From Jannaschia sp. Os4 (GTDB lineage: Bacteria; Pseudomonadota; Alphaproteobacteria; Rhodobacterales; Rhodobacteraceae), in the NCBI RefSeq assembly GCF_016820245.1, contig NZ_JAFCAR010000003.1, positions 124,001 through 188,000 on the forward strand: a stretch of DNA of 64,000 bases. The letters run 5' to 3'. A program made the position numbers and the translations under genes. Within the stretch, counting starts at the first letter, position 1. Each line of letters opens with the position of its first letter. Shown here piece by piece: positions 40,586 to 49,593 of this stretch. The notes beneath the pieces were generated by a model. It did not search any database and had not been told where the DNA came from. It saw only the letters and a program-made list of their open reading frames with translations.

Positions 40586-42336
40586 GTCACCCCCCCGGCG
40601 CCCGCGCGGGCGCCGGCGATGGCCTCGTCGGCGTTGCGCAGCACCTTGGCGAGCACCTCCTCGGTCGGGCCGAACATCACCGGCGCGCCGGACTTGAGGA
40701 CCAGTGCCACCTCGCATTCCTGGATGGCGCTGGGCCGGTGGGCGATGATGACGACCGCGCCGTCGCGGTCCTTCACGCCGCGCACGGCGGCGTTGAGCGC
40801 GGCGGTCCCCTCGTTGTCGAGGTTGGCGTTCGGCTCGTCCAGGACGAGCAGGACGGGATCCCCGTAGAGCGCGCGGGCCAGCCCGATGCGCTGCACCTGG
40901 CCGCCCGAGAGGCGCAGGCCGTCCGGCCCGACGCGGGTGTCGTAGCCATCCGTGAACTCGAGGATCATCTCGTGGGCGGCGGCCTTGCGCGCGGCCTCGA
41001 CGATGGCCTCGGGGTCGGGGTCGGGGGACAGGCGCGCGATATTCTCGGCGATGGTGCCGTCGAAGAGCGTCACGGATTGCGGCAGGTAGCCCATGTAGCC
41101 GCCGAGCACGTCGGGGTCGTACTGGTCCAGCGTCGCCGCGTCGAGTCGGATGCGTCCCGCCGCGGGGCGCCATGCGCCGGTCAGGGTGCGGGCCAGCGTC
41201 GACTTGCCCGCGCCGGAGGGGCCGATGACGCCCATCGCCTGCCCGGGGTTCAGCCGGAAGGACACCCCGCGCAGGGTCGCCTGCGTCGCCCCGGGCGGCA
41301 GAACGGTCACCCCCTCGGCCACGAGGCGCGCGGCGGGCCGGGGCAGGGGGGTCCGCTCGAGTTCGGGCGGGGCGGTCGCGAGCAGCTCCACGAGGTTGCC
41401 GCGCGCCTTGCGGGCGGCCTGCACCGTGGCCCACTGCCCGATCAGCATCTCGATCGGCGCGAGGGCCCGCCCGAGCAGGATGGACCCCGCGATCATCGCG
41501 CCCGGAGTCAGTTGCTCGCGCAGGACGAGCCACGCGCCGAGGCCCAGCATCGCGGACTGAAGGAACAGGCGCAGCGTCTTGGTCGTCACGGTGAAGAGGC
41601 CGGAGCGGTCCGACAGGGTCATGCCCTCCGCCAGCGCCCGGCTGCGCGTCCCCTGCCAGCGGTGGTGGGCGTTGCCCCGCATGCCCAGCGACTGGACGAG
41701 CTCCGCCTCGGCCGCGAGGCCCTGGGCCGTGCGCTCGGCCCGGGCGGAGAAGATCTGGGACTCGGTCAGGGGCCCGGCGGTGAGCCGGGTGTTCAGCCAT
41801 GTCACCGCGACGAGGATCACGCCGCCCGCCGTCGCGAGCCATCCGAGATAGGGGTGGAACAGGAAGATCGCCCCGAGGAAGAGCGGCGTCCACGGCACGT
41901 CGAACAGCGCGGTGGCCACCGGCGAGGCGAGGAGGCGCTGGATCGCCTCGACGTCGCGCAGGGGCGCGCGGACGCGGGCGGTGTCGTCGCGGGCGGGGTC
42001 GCGGGCGGCGCGGCGGAGGTGGGCCTCGAAGACGCGGGCGTCGAGCGCGGCTTGGGTGCGCGCCCCGATCCGCGCCATGACGCGGCCCCGCACGTAGTCG
42101 AGCAGGCCCATCATCCCGTAGAGGAAGGCGACGAGCAGGGTGAGCGAGACGAGCGTCTCCTCGGAGCGGGAGCCGAGGACCCGGTCGTACACGAGCAGCA
42201 TGTAGAGCGGCCCCGTGAGCATCAGGGCGTTCACGACCATCGAGAACACGAAGACGAAGGCGAGGAGCCCGCGCCCGGCCCCCGTGACCCGGGCGAGTTC
42301 GCGGCGTCCCGCTTCGAGGTCCGAGGGTCTCAGCAT
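40582..42336 (-). CDS. Type I secretion permease/ATPase (PrtD family)
   Basis: 584 residues: an ABC transmembrane domain with about six helices (GLLAFVFVFSMVVNALMLTG first) fused to a nucleotide-binding domain with Walker A GPSGAGKST near 363, signature LSGGQVQR near 470 and Walker B VLLVLDEPNANLD near 490. Its length and N-terminus match PrtD-type exporters, which secrete RTX or related proteins with uncleaved C-terminal signals. The substrate is not encoded next to it. Confidence 0.93.
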   Translation of the reverse strand: MLRPSDLEAGRRELARVTGAGRGLLAFVFVFSMVVNALMLTGPLYMLLVYDRVLGSRSEETLVSLTLLVAFLYGMMGLLDYVRGRVMARIGARTQAALDARVFEAHLRRAARDPARDDTARVRAPLRDVEAIQRLLASPVATALFDVPWTPLFLGAIFLFHPYLGWLATAGGVILVAVTWLNTRLTAGPLTESQIFSARAERTAQGLAAEAELVQSLGMRGNAHHRWQGTRSRALAEGMTLSDRSGLFTVTTKTLRLFLQSAMLGLGAWLVLREQLTPGAMIAGSILLGRALAPIEMLIGQWATVQAARKARGNLVELLATAPPELERTPLPRPAARLVAEGVTVLPPGATQATLRGVSFRLNPGQAMGVIGPSGAGKSTLARTLTGAWRPAAGRIRLDAATLDQYDPDVLGGYMGYLPQSVTLFDGTIAENIARLSPDPDPEAIVEAARKAAAHEMILEFTDGYDTRVGPDGLRLSGGQVQRIGLARALYGDPVLLVLDEPNANLDNEGTAALNAAVRGVKDRDGAVVIIAHRPSAIQECEVALVLKSGAPVMFGPTEEVLAKVLRNADEAIAGARAGAGGVT

Positions 42337-42384
42337 CGGATGGGGTCTACCATGCGGGGCGGGTCCGGACAGGGGCCGGATGTT

Positions 42385-44526
42385 TCAGTTTCGACCGAAG
42401 ATCGCGCCGAGCACGTCGTTCAGGATGCGCTCCGCCACGTCGGGTTCGTTCGCCGGGGTCGGCACGACCTGCGGCTCGGGCGTGCGGACGACCTGCGGCT
42501 CGGGGCGGCGGACCTGCGGCACGATCATCGGCAGCGGGGTGACGGGGCGGCCGTCGTGGACGCGCGCCATCGCCTCCTTCCAGATCTCCGCGGGCAGGCC
42601 GCCGCCGGTCACGCCGGTCAGCGGCGTGTTGTCGTCGTAGCCCATCCAGACGCCCGCGACGTAGTCGCCGGTGAAGCCGATGAACCACGCGTCGCGGGCG
42701 GCCTGCGTGGTCCCGGTCTTGCCCGCCGCCGGGCGTCCGCCCGGCAGCTTGGCGCGCTGGCCGGTGCCGCGCTCGACGACCTGGTGCATCATGTAGGTGA
42801 GCTGGCGGGCGGCGTCCTCTTGGATCACGCGCTCGCCCAGGCCCGCCTCGCGGTCCAGCAGGGCGGAGTCGTCGCCGCGGAGCGTCATGTTGGTGAGGCC
42901 GTAGGGGCGCACGGACGTGCCGCCGTTGAGGATGCCCGCGTAGGCGCCCGTCATCTCCAGCAGCGTGGACTCGGAGACGCCGAGGGCCAGCGCGGGGCCT
43001 TGGGCGAGGTCGCTGGCGATGCCGAACTGGCGGGCCACGGACTGGACGATCTCGCGCCCGACGTTCTCGGACAGGCGGACGGCGGCGGTGTTCATGGACT
43101 GGGCCAGCGCCTCGGTCAGCGTGACCTCGCCGTAGTAGCGGCCCGAGTAGTTCTCGGGGGAATAGGTGCCGGAGCCGGGCACCTGCAGCGCCAAGGGACC
43201 GTCGTAGACGGTCGAGTCGTAGTCCCAGCCGAGGTCGAGGGCCGCGGCGTAGACGAAGGGCTTGAAGGCGGAGCCCGTCTGGCGGACGGCTTGGGTAGCG
43301 CGGTTGAACTGGCCCGCGCCGCGGGTGGCGCGCCCGCCGACCATCGCCCGGACGGCGCCGTCGGCGTCCATCACGACGATGGCGGCCTGCGCCTCGGATC
43401 CCGCGCGGACCTTGGTCTCGAACACGTAGGCGAGCGCGTCCTCGGCGGCCTTCTGCACCAGCGGGTCGAGGGTCGTGCGCGCGATGACGTCCTCGGTGGT
43501 GTCCTCCGTCAGGAAGTCCGGCCCCTCGCCCATGACCCAGTCCGCGAAGTAGCCGCCAGTGTCCTGACGTGCGGCGGACGACAGCGTGGCGGGGTTCTCC
43601 ATCGCGTACTGGAAGTCGGCGGTCGACAGCCGTCCTTGGTCGCGCATCAGGCCGAGCACGAGGCGGGCCCGGTCCTGCGCGCGTCCGAGGTCGTTGGTCG
43701 GCGCGTAGTAGGAGGGCGCGGGCAGGAGCCCGGCCAGCATCGCGGCCTCGGCGGGCTCGAGTTGCGATGCGGGCTTCGCGAAGTATCGCTGCGATGCGGC
43801 GGCGAAGCCGCGGGCCGACGCGCCGAGATAGGCCCGGTTGAGGTAGATCGCGAGGATCTCGTCCTTGGTGAACTTCAGCTCGAGGGCCAAGGCGTAGGGC
43901 ACCTCCTTGACCTTGCGCCAGATCGTGCCGCGGCGGCAGTCGGCCTCGAACGCCGCCTCGGTGACGCCGGTCGACGGGTCCCAGTCGTTTCCGAGGCACA
44001 GGAGCTTGGCGACCTGCTGCGTGATGGTCGAGCCGCCCGCGCCGGAGAACGCCCCGCGCCCGGAGCGGATGTTCGAGCGGATGGCGCCCGCGATGCCCCG
44101 GGGGGACAGGCCGAGGTGGCGGTAGAAGCGCTTGTCCTCGGCAGCCACGACGGCGTTCACGAGATGCGGCGACACGGAGTCGGTCGTCACGAGGCCGCCG
44201 AACTGGTCGCCGCGCCACGCGAAGATCTCGCCGTTGCGGTCGACGAGCGTGACGGAGCCGCGCGCGCGCCCGTCCGAGAGAGAGGCCATGTCGGGCAGGC
44301 GGGCGTACTGGTAGAGCACCGCCCCCGCGACGATCATCGCGCCGAGCACCGCCAGCCGCCAGCCGACCGCCCAGCCGATCCGCACCAGGAGGCGCAGGGG
44401 CCATGCCAGCCAGTAGCCGAGGCCGCGCTTGGGCGCGGGCTTGGCCCGGCCCTTGGGCTTCGGCTTGGCCCGGCGCTTGGTGATCTCGCTCGCGCGACGC
44501 TCGCCGCGAAGCTTGCGTTGACTCAT
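42385..44526 (-). CDS. PBP1A-type bifunctional peptidoglycan synthase
   Basis: 713 residues: very basic cytoplasmic N-terminus (Lys/Arg-rich, about 1-35), one membrane anchor (about 55-75), a GT51 glycosyltransferase domain (AAEDKRFYRHLGL, GGSTITQQVAK), and a transpeptidase domain with TGSAFKPF (SxxK), SMNT (SxN) and GKTGTTQ (KTG). A Pro-rich tail with repeated RxPEPQVV units follows. It builds peptidoglycan in the periplasm. The Lys/Arg/Pro N-tail and the repeated tail are worth noting. Confidence 0.93.
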   Translation of the reverse strand: MSQRKLRGERRASEITKRRAKPKPKGRAKPAPKRGLGYWLAWPLRLLVRIGWAVGWRLAVLGAMIVAGAVLYQYARLPDMASLSDGRARGSVTLVDRNGEIFAWRGDQFGGLVTTDSVSPHLVNAVVAAEDKRFYRHLGLSPRGIAGAIRSNIRSGRGAFSGAGGSTITQQVAKLLCLGNDWDPSTGVTEAAFEADCRRGTIWRKVKEVPYALALELKFTKDEILAIYLNRAYLGASARGFAAASQRYFAKPASQLEPAEAAMLAGLLPAPSYYAPTNDLGRAQDRARLVLGLMRDQGRLSTADFQYAMENPATLSSAARQDTGGYFADWVMGEGPDFLTEDTTEDVIARTTLDPLVQKAAEDALAYVFETKVRAGSEAQAAIVVMDADGAVRAMVGGRATRGAGQFNRATQAVRQTGSAFKPFVYAAALDLGWDYDSTVYDGPLALQVPGSGTYSPENYSGRYYGEVTLTEALAQSMNTAAVRLSENVGREIVQSVARQFGIASDLAQGPALALGVSESTLLEMTGAYAGILNGGTSVRPYGLTNMTLRGDDSALLDREAGLGERVIQEDAARQLTYMMHQVVERGTGQRAKLPGGRPAAGKTGTTQAARDAWFIGFTGDYVAGVWMGYDDNTPLTGVTGGGLPAEIWKEAMARVHDGRPVTPLPMIVPQVRRPEPQVVRTPEPQVVPTPANEPDVAERILNDVLGAIFGRN

Positions 44527-44828
44527 GACGCTGCCCCTCGTGCCGGACCCTCGCCCCCGTCCCCCCACGCGGGACTCGGGGCGGCCCGGTCGTTCCCCGT
44601 TCCATATGCGATCGCGAGTCGCCCGTCATCCCGTGGGCGCCGGACCGTCGCACGGGATCGGCGGGCTGTCGCTTCTCGGGATGCCTCAAAATTGAGCGAT
44701 GCCTGCGATTTGTGCACTTCCCGCCATCCAAGGGCGCATTCGGGGACGGCGGGGCGGGCCGAAGCGTTGCCGCGCGCCCGCCCTGCCCCCGATCACCCGG
44801 TGCGACGAGGACCAGACAGGGGAAGCGC
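44527..44828. other. 302-bp divergent promoter region (PBP1A/glnK)
   Basis: Gene-free. It must hold both promoters. The middle is AT-richer and contains CTCAAAATTGAG (44685-44696), a 5-bp inverted repeat with a 2-bp centre, plus TTGTGCAC (44711-44718). I see no convincing sigma-54 or NtrC site. Confidence 0.5.
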
Positions 44829-45167
44829 GTGAAACTCATCATCGCAGCGATCAAGCCGTTCAAGCTGGAGGAGGTGCGCGAGGCACTCACCTCGCTCGGC
44901 GTGAGGGGCATGATGGTGACCGAGATAAAGGGCTTCGGCTCCCAGTCCGGACACACCGAAATCTACCGCGGCGCGGAATACGCCGTGAACTTCGTGCCGA
45001 AGGTCAAGCTCGAGATCGTGGTGCCCGCCGCCATGGCCGACCAGGTGGTCGAGACGATCGCGACCACGGCGAAGACCGACAAGATCGGCGACGGCAAGAT
45101 CTTCGTGCTCGACGTCGAGCAGGCGCTGCGCGTCCGCACCGGCGAGCTCGGCGAGGAGGCGATCTGA
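44829..45167 (+). CDS. glnK: PII nitrogen regulatory protein GlnK
   Basis: 112 residues from a GTG start after AGGGGAA. The N-terminus KLIIAAIKPFKLEEVREAL and the T-loop with EIYRGAEYAV are conserved; Y51 is the uridylylation site, and the C-terminal KIFVLDVEQALRVRTGE segment completes the PII fold. It senses 2-oxoglutarate, ATP and ADP and plugs the ammonium channel. Its position immediately before amtB identifies it as GlnK rather than GlnB. Confidence 0.95.
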   Translation: MKLIIAAIKPFKLEEVREALTSLGVRGMMVTEIKGFGSQSGHTEIYRGAEYAVNFVPKVKLEIVVPAAMADQVVETIATTAKTDKIGDGKIFVLDVEQALRVRTGELGEEAI

Positions 45168-45205
45168 TGACCGCCGGTTCCAAGACCATCATCGAGGGGA
45201 AGACG

Positions 45206-46510
45206 ATGAACCGTATCCTTCTGGCGGGGGCCGTGCTGGCCGCGACCGCCGCACCGGCGCTGGCGCAGGAGGCCGCCGCCGATCCCTACCCGTACATCCT
45301 GACGTCGCTGCTGTTCCTGATGGGCGGCTTCCTCGTGTTCTGGATGGCCGCGGGCTTCGCCATGCTGGAGGCGGGCCTCGTCCGCTCCAAGAACGTCACC
45401 ACGCAGCTGACCAAGAACATCGGCCTCTTCTCGATCGCGGCCATCATGTACTGGCTGGTCGGCTACAACCTCATGTATCCGGGCGACAACTGGATGTCCG
45501 GCGGCTGGATCGGCGCGCTCGGCTTCGCCGCGCTGGAGCCGGTGGGCGCGGGCGCGGACGTGGTGGACACGTCCTACGCCTCCGTCGGGTCGGACTTCTT
45601 CTTCCAGCTGATGTTCTGCGCAACCACCGCGTCGATCGTCTCGGGCACCTTGGCCGAGCGCATCAAGATCTGGCCCTTCTTCATCTTCGTCGCGGTCCTG
45701 ACCGGGATCATCTACCCGATCGAGGCGTCGTGGCAGTGGGGCGGCGGCTGGCTCTCCGAGGCCGGGTTCTCCGACTTCGCGGGCTCCACCCTCGTCCACG
45801 CGGCGGGCGGCTTCGCGGCGCTGGCCGGCGCCATCGTCCTCGGCCCGCGCATCGGCAAGTACGCCAAGGACGGGCGCGTCATCCCGATGCCCGGCTCCAA
45901 CCTCGCGCTCGCCACGCTCGGCACGTTCATCCTGTGGCTCGGCTGGTTCGGCTTCAACGGCGGATCGCAGCTGGCGATGGGGACCATCGGCGACGTCACG
46001 GACATCTCGCGCATCTTCGCCAACACGAACATGGCGGCCGCCGCCGGCGCGGTGACCTGCCTGATCCTGACGCAGGTGCTCTACAAGAAGATCGACCTCA
46101 CGATGGTCCTGAACGGCGCGCTGGCGGGCCTCGTGTCGATCACCGCCGAGCCGCTGGCGCCCTCGCTCTTCGGCGCGCTTTGGATCGGCGCGGTGGGTGG
46201 CGTGATCGTGGTCTTCACGGTGCCGCTCCTCGACAAGCTCAAGATCGACGACGTCGTGGGCGCCATCCCGGTGCACCTGATCGCCGGCCTGTGGGGCACG
46301 GTCGCCGTGATCTTCTACGGCGAGGCCAACCTCGGCACGCAGCTCCTCGGCTTCTTCGCCATCGGCGCCTTCGTGTTCGTCACGTCGCTGGTGCTGTGGT
46401 TCGTCCTCAAGGCGCTGGGCGGCATCCGCGTCGGCGAGGAGGAGGAGATCGCCGGCCTCGATACCACCGAGCTGGGGATGGAAGCCTATCCCGAGTTCGC
46501 GCGCGGCTGA
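45206..46510 (+). CDS. amtB: Ammonium transporter AmtB
   Basis: 434 residues: a cleavable signal peptide (about 1-19, ending AAPALA) then about eleven membrane helices. Conserved Amt blocks are FWMAAGFAMLEAGLVRSKN near 45, STLVHAAGGFAAL near 190 (first pore His) and VGAIPVHLIAGLWGT near 340 (second His). GAGGGGAAG upstream supports ATG 45206; a second possible start, ATG 45167, shares a base with the glnK stop (TGATG) and would add 13 residues. It conducts NH4+/NH3 across the inner membrane under GlnK control. Confidence 0.95.
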   Translation: MNRILLAGAVLAATAAPALAQEAAADPYPYILTSLLFLMGGFLVFWMAAGFAMLEAGLVRSKNVTTQLTKNIGLFSIAAIMYWLVGYNLMYPGDNWMSGGWIGALGFAALEPVGAGADVVDTSYASVGSDFFFQLMFCATTASIVSGTLAERIKIWPFFIFVAVLTGIIYPIEASWQWGGGWLSEAGFSDFAGSTLVHAAGGFAALAGAIVLGPRIGKYAKDGRVIPMPGSNLALATLGTFILWLGWFGFNGGSQLAMGTIGDVTDISRIFANTNMAAAAGAVTCLILTQVLYKKIDLTMVLNGALAGLVSITAEPLAPSLFGALWIGAVGGVIVVFTVPLLDKLKIDDVVGAIPVHLIAGLWGTVAVIFYGEANLGTQLLGFFAIGAFVFVTSLVLWFVLKALGGIRVGEEEEIAGLDTTELGMEAYPEFARG

Positions 46511-46530
46511 CTATCTTGTCGGCAACGCGG

Positions 46531-46556
46531 GCGGGGCGCCTTTCGGGGCGCCCCGC
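46531..46556. terminator. Strong hairpin between amtB and the autotransporter
   Basis: GCGGGGCGCC, loop TTTCGG, GGCGCCCCGC: a perfect 10-bp stem followed on the + strand by TTCCGTTT. It stands between convergent genes and can serve both, the best terminator candidate in the window. Confidence 0.8.
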
Positions 46557-46565
46557 TTCCGTTTC

Positions 46566-49430
46566 TCAGAACTTCATCTGGATGCCGAGGCCGAGGCGGT
46601 GGTCCCGCCCGTCGCCGAACCGCCCGTCGTAGCGCACCGAAAGGGTCGTGGTCCGGTTGATCTGCGCCTCGACGCCGAGCCCGAGCTTCAGCCGATCCTC
46701 GCCGAGCGTGTCCGCCCCGGCGGTGAATCCGGCACCGAAGGCCGAGCCGTCGAAGCTGACCCCGTCGTCGCCGAAGGCGTGCTCGTAGCCGACGTCCATC
46801 GTGAGCCGCGTCGCTCCGGCGGCGGTGGCGTAGGTCCGCCCGAGGCGGAGGCCGATCTCGGCGGTGCCTTGGTCGATCTCGCCGCCCGACAGGTTGCCGG
46901 ACCCGTCGAAGTCGCCCGTCACGAAGGACAGCGCCGCATAGGGGGCGAGCAGGACGTCGTCGTCGTAGTCGCCGCGCAGGTCGTAGGCGATCTCGGCCCG
47001 GCCCGAGATGAGGTCCCCGTCCCCCCCGTCGTCGATCTCCAGCCGGGTGTAGGCCAGCGACCCCGCGACGTAGAGCGGACCGGAGGTGCCGCCGGCGTAG
47101 ATCCCCAACGAGGTCGCGTCGAAGTCCGGGCCACCGTCGACGGAGCCCTCGACCCGGCTGACCGCGAGGCCGTAGGTGAGGTCGAGGCCGCCCGCGAAGC
47201 CGGTGCGCTCGATGCCCGCCGCGAGGCCGCCGTAGCTCGCCTCGAACGAGCCCGACGCGTCCCCGTCGGCGTCCAGCCGTCCGCCCCAGACCTGCGCCCA
47301 GCCGGTCCCGGTCGTGCCGGAGGTGGCCGCGAAGGACAGGGCCGCGCCTTGGCCGGTGGGCGCGGTGCGCTCCGTCAGCACCTCCGCGAAGGCCAGCGCG
47401 GCGACCGCGCCGGCGGCGGCGGCGCGCGTCTCGCCCTCGCCCGAGCCTTCGGCGATCGCGCGCTCGAGATCCTCGGCCGATGCGGTGATGAGCGCGGCCG
47501 CATCCGGGTCGCCCGACGCGGCGCCCGCGTCGACGGCCGCGCCGAAGCTGCGGCGGGTGTCCGTGTCGCCGAGCTGCGCGAAGGCGTCGGCCGGCAGGTC
47601 CAGCGTGATCGAGTCGCCCGAGGCCGTGCCGCGGAGCACCTGCGAGTTGCCCACCGAGACGCGGCTGCCCTCTTGGAAGTCGGCGCCCGCGACCCGCTGC
47701 GTCTGGGTGCCCGAGGTGGCCTCGCCCTGCACCTCGGCGGTCGAGCCGCTCTCGAAGGTGATCGACCCGCCGCCGCCGGAGGATTCGGTGACGCCGACCG
47801 TGCCGCCGGAGCGGACGGTGGTGTTGCCCGCCGATGCGTTCAGCGTGTCGATGCGCCCCCCGGACTGGACCTCGACGTCGCCGCCGTTGCCGTTGACCGT
47901 CCCCGCCGTGCCGCCGCCCGCGACCGTGAGGCCCGAGCCGGAGCCGACGTTGAACGTCGTGTCCGAGGCGTCGTCGTCCACCGTGAACGACAGCGACGGC
48001 GCGGCGGGGGCGGGCCGGGCGAAGAAGGCGAACGCGGCGGAGGCCGACGCGCCGCCACCGCCACCGCCCGTGTTGATGACCTCCACGTCGGCGAACTGGC
48101 TGGACGCGTAGTCGCCGTTGCCGGTCAGCGAGACCGTGTCGGTGCCGCCGCCCCCGTCGACGAGGACGCCCTGTCCGGACAGCGTGCCCGCGACGGTCAC
48201 CTCGTCCGTGCCGCCGCCGAGGTCGATCACCGGATCCGACGATCCCCCGAACACCCGCCCGTCGATGGTCACGGTCGTCTCGGTCGTCCCCTCGTCCACG
48301 ATGGCCTGCGCCCCGATCGCGTCGATGTCGCCGCCGCGCTCGACCGTCACGGTGGCGGTGGTCGCCTCCATGGCGATCAGGACCGCTTGGGACTCGGAGG
48401 AGGACGTCTCGATCACCCCCTCGTTCGCCACGGTCAGCGTGGACGCGTCCCCGAGCACGACGCCTTGGCTCTGCGACGACGAGGCCGAGACGGTGCCCGC
48501 GATCTCGACGGTCGCCTGCGCGCCCGAGACGATGGCGGCGGAGTTGCCCGAGGAGATGGCGATCTCGCCGCCCGCCTCGACGGTGATGGTCGCGCCCGTA
48601 CCGGTCACGGCGACCGCGTCGGAGTTGGAGGACTGCGCGGTGATCAGGCCTTGGTCCAGGACGGTGATCGTCGCCCCGTTCCCCTCGACCAGCACGGCGG
48701 TGGCGTCGCCCGAGGAGGAGCGGATCTCGCCGCCCACCTCGACGGTCCCGTCGTTGCCCTCGACCCGCACGGGGTTGGAGCCGCCCGACGACGTGGTCAC
48801 GAGGCCGGCCTGGAAGCCGTTCATCTCGGTCTCCTCGCCCTCGACGCGCAGCGTCGCGCCGTCGCCCGCCAGCACGACCGCGCCCGAGCCGGAGTTCTGG
48901 GTGTTCACGTTGGCGCGCGACCCGACCGTGACCGTGGAGTTCGCCCCCACGTTGATCGCGTCCGAGTCGCCCCCCCCGGTCGTCACGACGCCGTTGACCG
49001 TCACCTGCGCGTTCTCCGTCGCGGTGATCGCGCCCGAGTTCTCGCCCGAGGTGGCCACCCGACCGTCCACGTTGATCTCCGCATCGGCGAGCACGTCGAT
49101 GGCGGGGGCCCCGTCGCCGGAGGTCGTCACGGGCCGGTTGGACTCGCCCGCCACGTTGATCGTGGCCCCGTCGCCCAAGAGGATGCCGGTGTCGCCGGTC
49201 ACCGAGATGCCGCCCGACGGCGCCACGATGTCGACCGTGACGCCGCTCGCGTCGGGGGCGGAGACGCCCTCGGTGTCGAGGTTGTCCTCGCAGGTCACGG
49301 TCGCGCCGCTGGTGATGCCTCCCATCCCGTCGCCGCCGGAGGTGACGGTGCAGGCGGCGTGGGCGGGCGCGGCGCCGAGGGCGCAGAGCGCGGCGGCGGA
49401 GACGGAAAGCCAGAGCGGACGATGGGGCAT
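46566..49430 (-). CDS. Autotransporter adhesin-like protein
   Basis: 954 residues, type Va secretion layout. There is a signal peptide (about 1-26, ending APAHA), a passenger of about a dozen imperfect repeats of 23-31 residues with the pattern ATITVxxGGEIxxSSGxSxAIxV (about residues 75-425), predicted beta-solenoid, then a linker and a C-terminal beta-barrel (about 690-954) ending in the outer-membrane phenylalanine QMKF. Two Cys lie at the passenger start. No catalytic motif is seen, so adhesion or aggregation is the likely role. Confidence 0.88.
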   Translation of the reverse strand: MPHRPLWLSVSAAALCALGAAPAHAACTVTSGGDGMGGITSGATVTCEDNLDTEGVSAPDASGVTVDIVAPSGGISVTGDTGILLGDGATINVAGESNRPVTTSGDGAPAIDVLADAEINVDGRVATSGENSGAITATENAQVTVNGVVTTGGGDSDAINVGANSTVTVGSRANVNTQNSGSGAVVLAGDGATLRVEGEETEMNGFQAGLVTTSSGGSNPVRVEGNDGTVEVGGEIRSSSGDATAVLVEGNGATITVLDQGLITAQSSNSDAVAVTGTGATITVEAGGEIAISSGNSAAIVSGAQATVEIAGTVSASSSQSQGVVLGDASTLTVANEGVIETSSSESQAVLIAMEATTATVTVERGGDIDAIGAQAIVDEGTTETTVTIDGRVFGGSSDPVIDLGGGTDEVTVAGTLSGQGVLVDGGGGTDTVSLTGNGDYASSQFADVEVINTGGGGGGASASAAFAFFARPAPAAPSLSFTVDDDASDTTFNVGSGSGLTVAGGGTAGTVNGNGGDVEVQSGGRIDTLNASAGNTTVRSGGTVGVTESSGGGGSITFESGSTAEVQGEATSGTQTQRVAGADFQEGSRVSVGNSQVLRGTASGDSITLDLPADAFAQLGDTDTRRSFGAAVDAGAASGDPDAAALITASAEDLERAIAEGSGEGETRAAAAGAVAALAFAEVLTERTAPTGQGAALSFAATSGTTGTGWAQVWGGRLDADGDASGSFEASYGGLAAGIERTGFAGGLDLTYGLAVSRVEGSVDGGPDFDATSLGIYAGGTSGPLYVAGSLAYTRLEIDDGGDGDLISGRAEIAYDLRGDYDDDVLLAPYAALSFVTGDFDGSGNLSGGEIDQGTAEIGLRLGRTYATAAGATRLTMDVGYEHAFGDDGVSFDGSAFGAGFTAGADTLGEDRLKLGLGVEAQINRTTTLSVRYDGRFGDGRDHRLGLGIQMKF
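48120..49200 (-). repeat. Passenger-domain repeats of the autotransporter
   Basis: About twelve degenerate units of 70-93 bp encode TxTVxxGGxIxSSSxxSxAVxVxGxG. They are conserved at protein level and not identical in DNA, arguing against very recent expansion. Confidence 0.6.
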
Positions 49431-49593
49431 CGGGTCGTGTCCTCGCGGGTGTGTGGTGGGACGCAGGTGGGAATCGGAGGGTAGGTCTCGGTGGGGAAAG
49501 GCAAATCCCCATGTGGCCTCCTTCCGCGTTTCCTGTCGTCGGAGGCCCGTGCCGGCCTTGCATCCAAGGCGCCCGCCGGGGCACGCCGCGGGG

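Noticed and set aside
44685-44696. NtrC or sigma-54 control site for glnK
   Set aside because: CTCAAAATTGAG does not fit the NtrC consensus and no TGGCAC-N5-TTGC element was found, so no regulator is named.
40477-44832. 1451-codon plus-strand open frame
   Set aside because: Antisense shadow of the type I secretion and PBP1A genes; no domain, biased to Arg/His/Gly.
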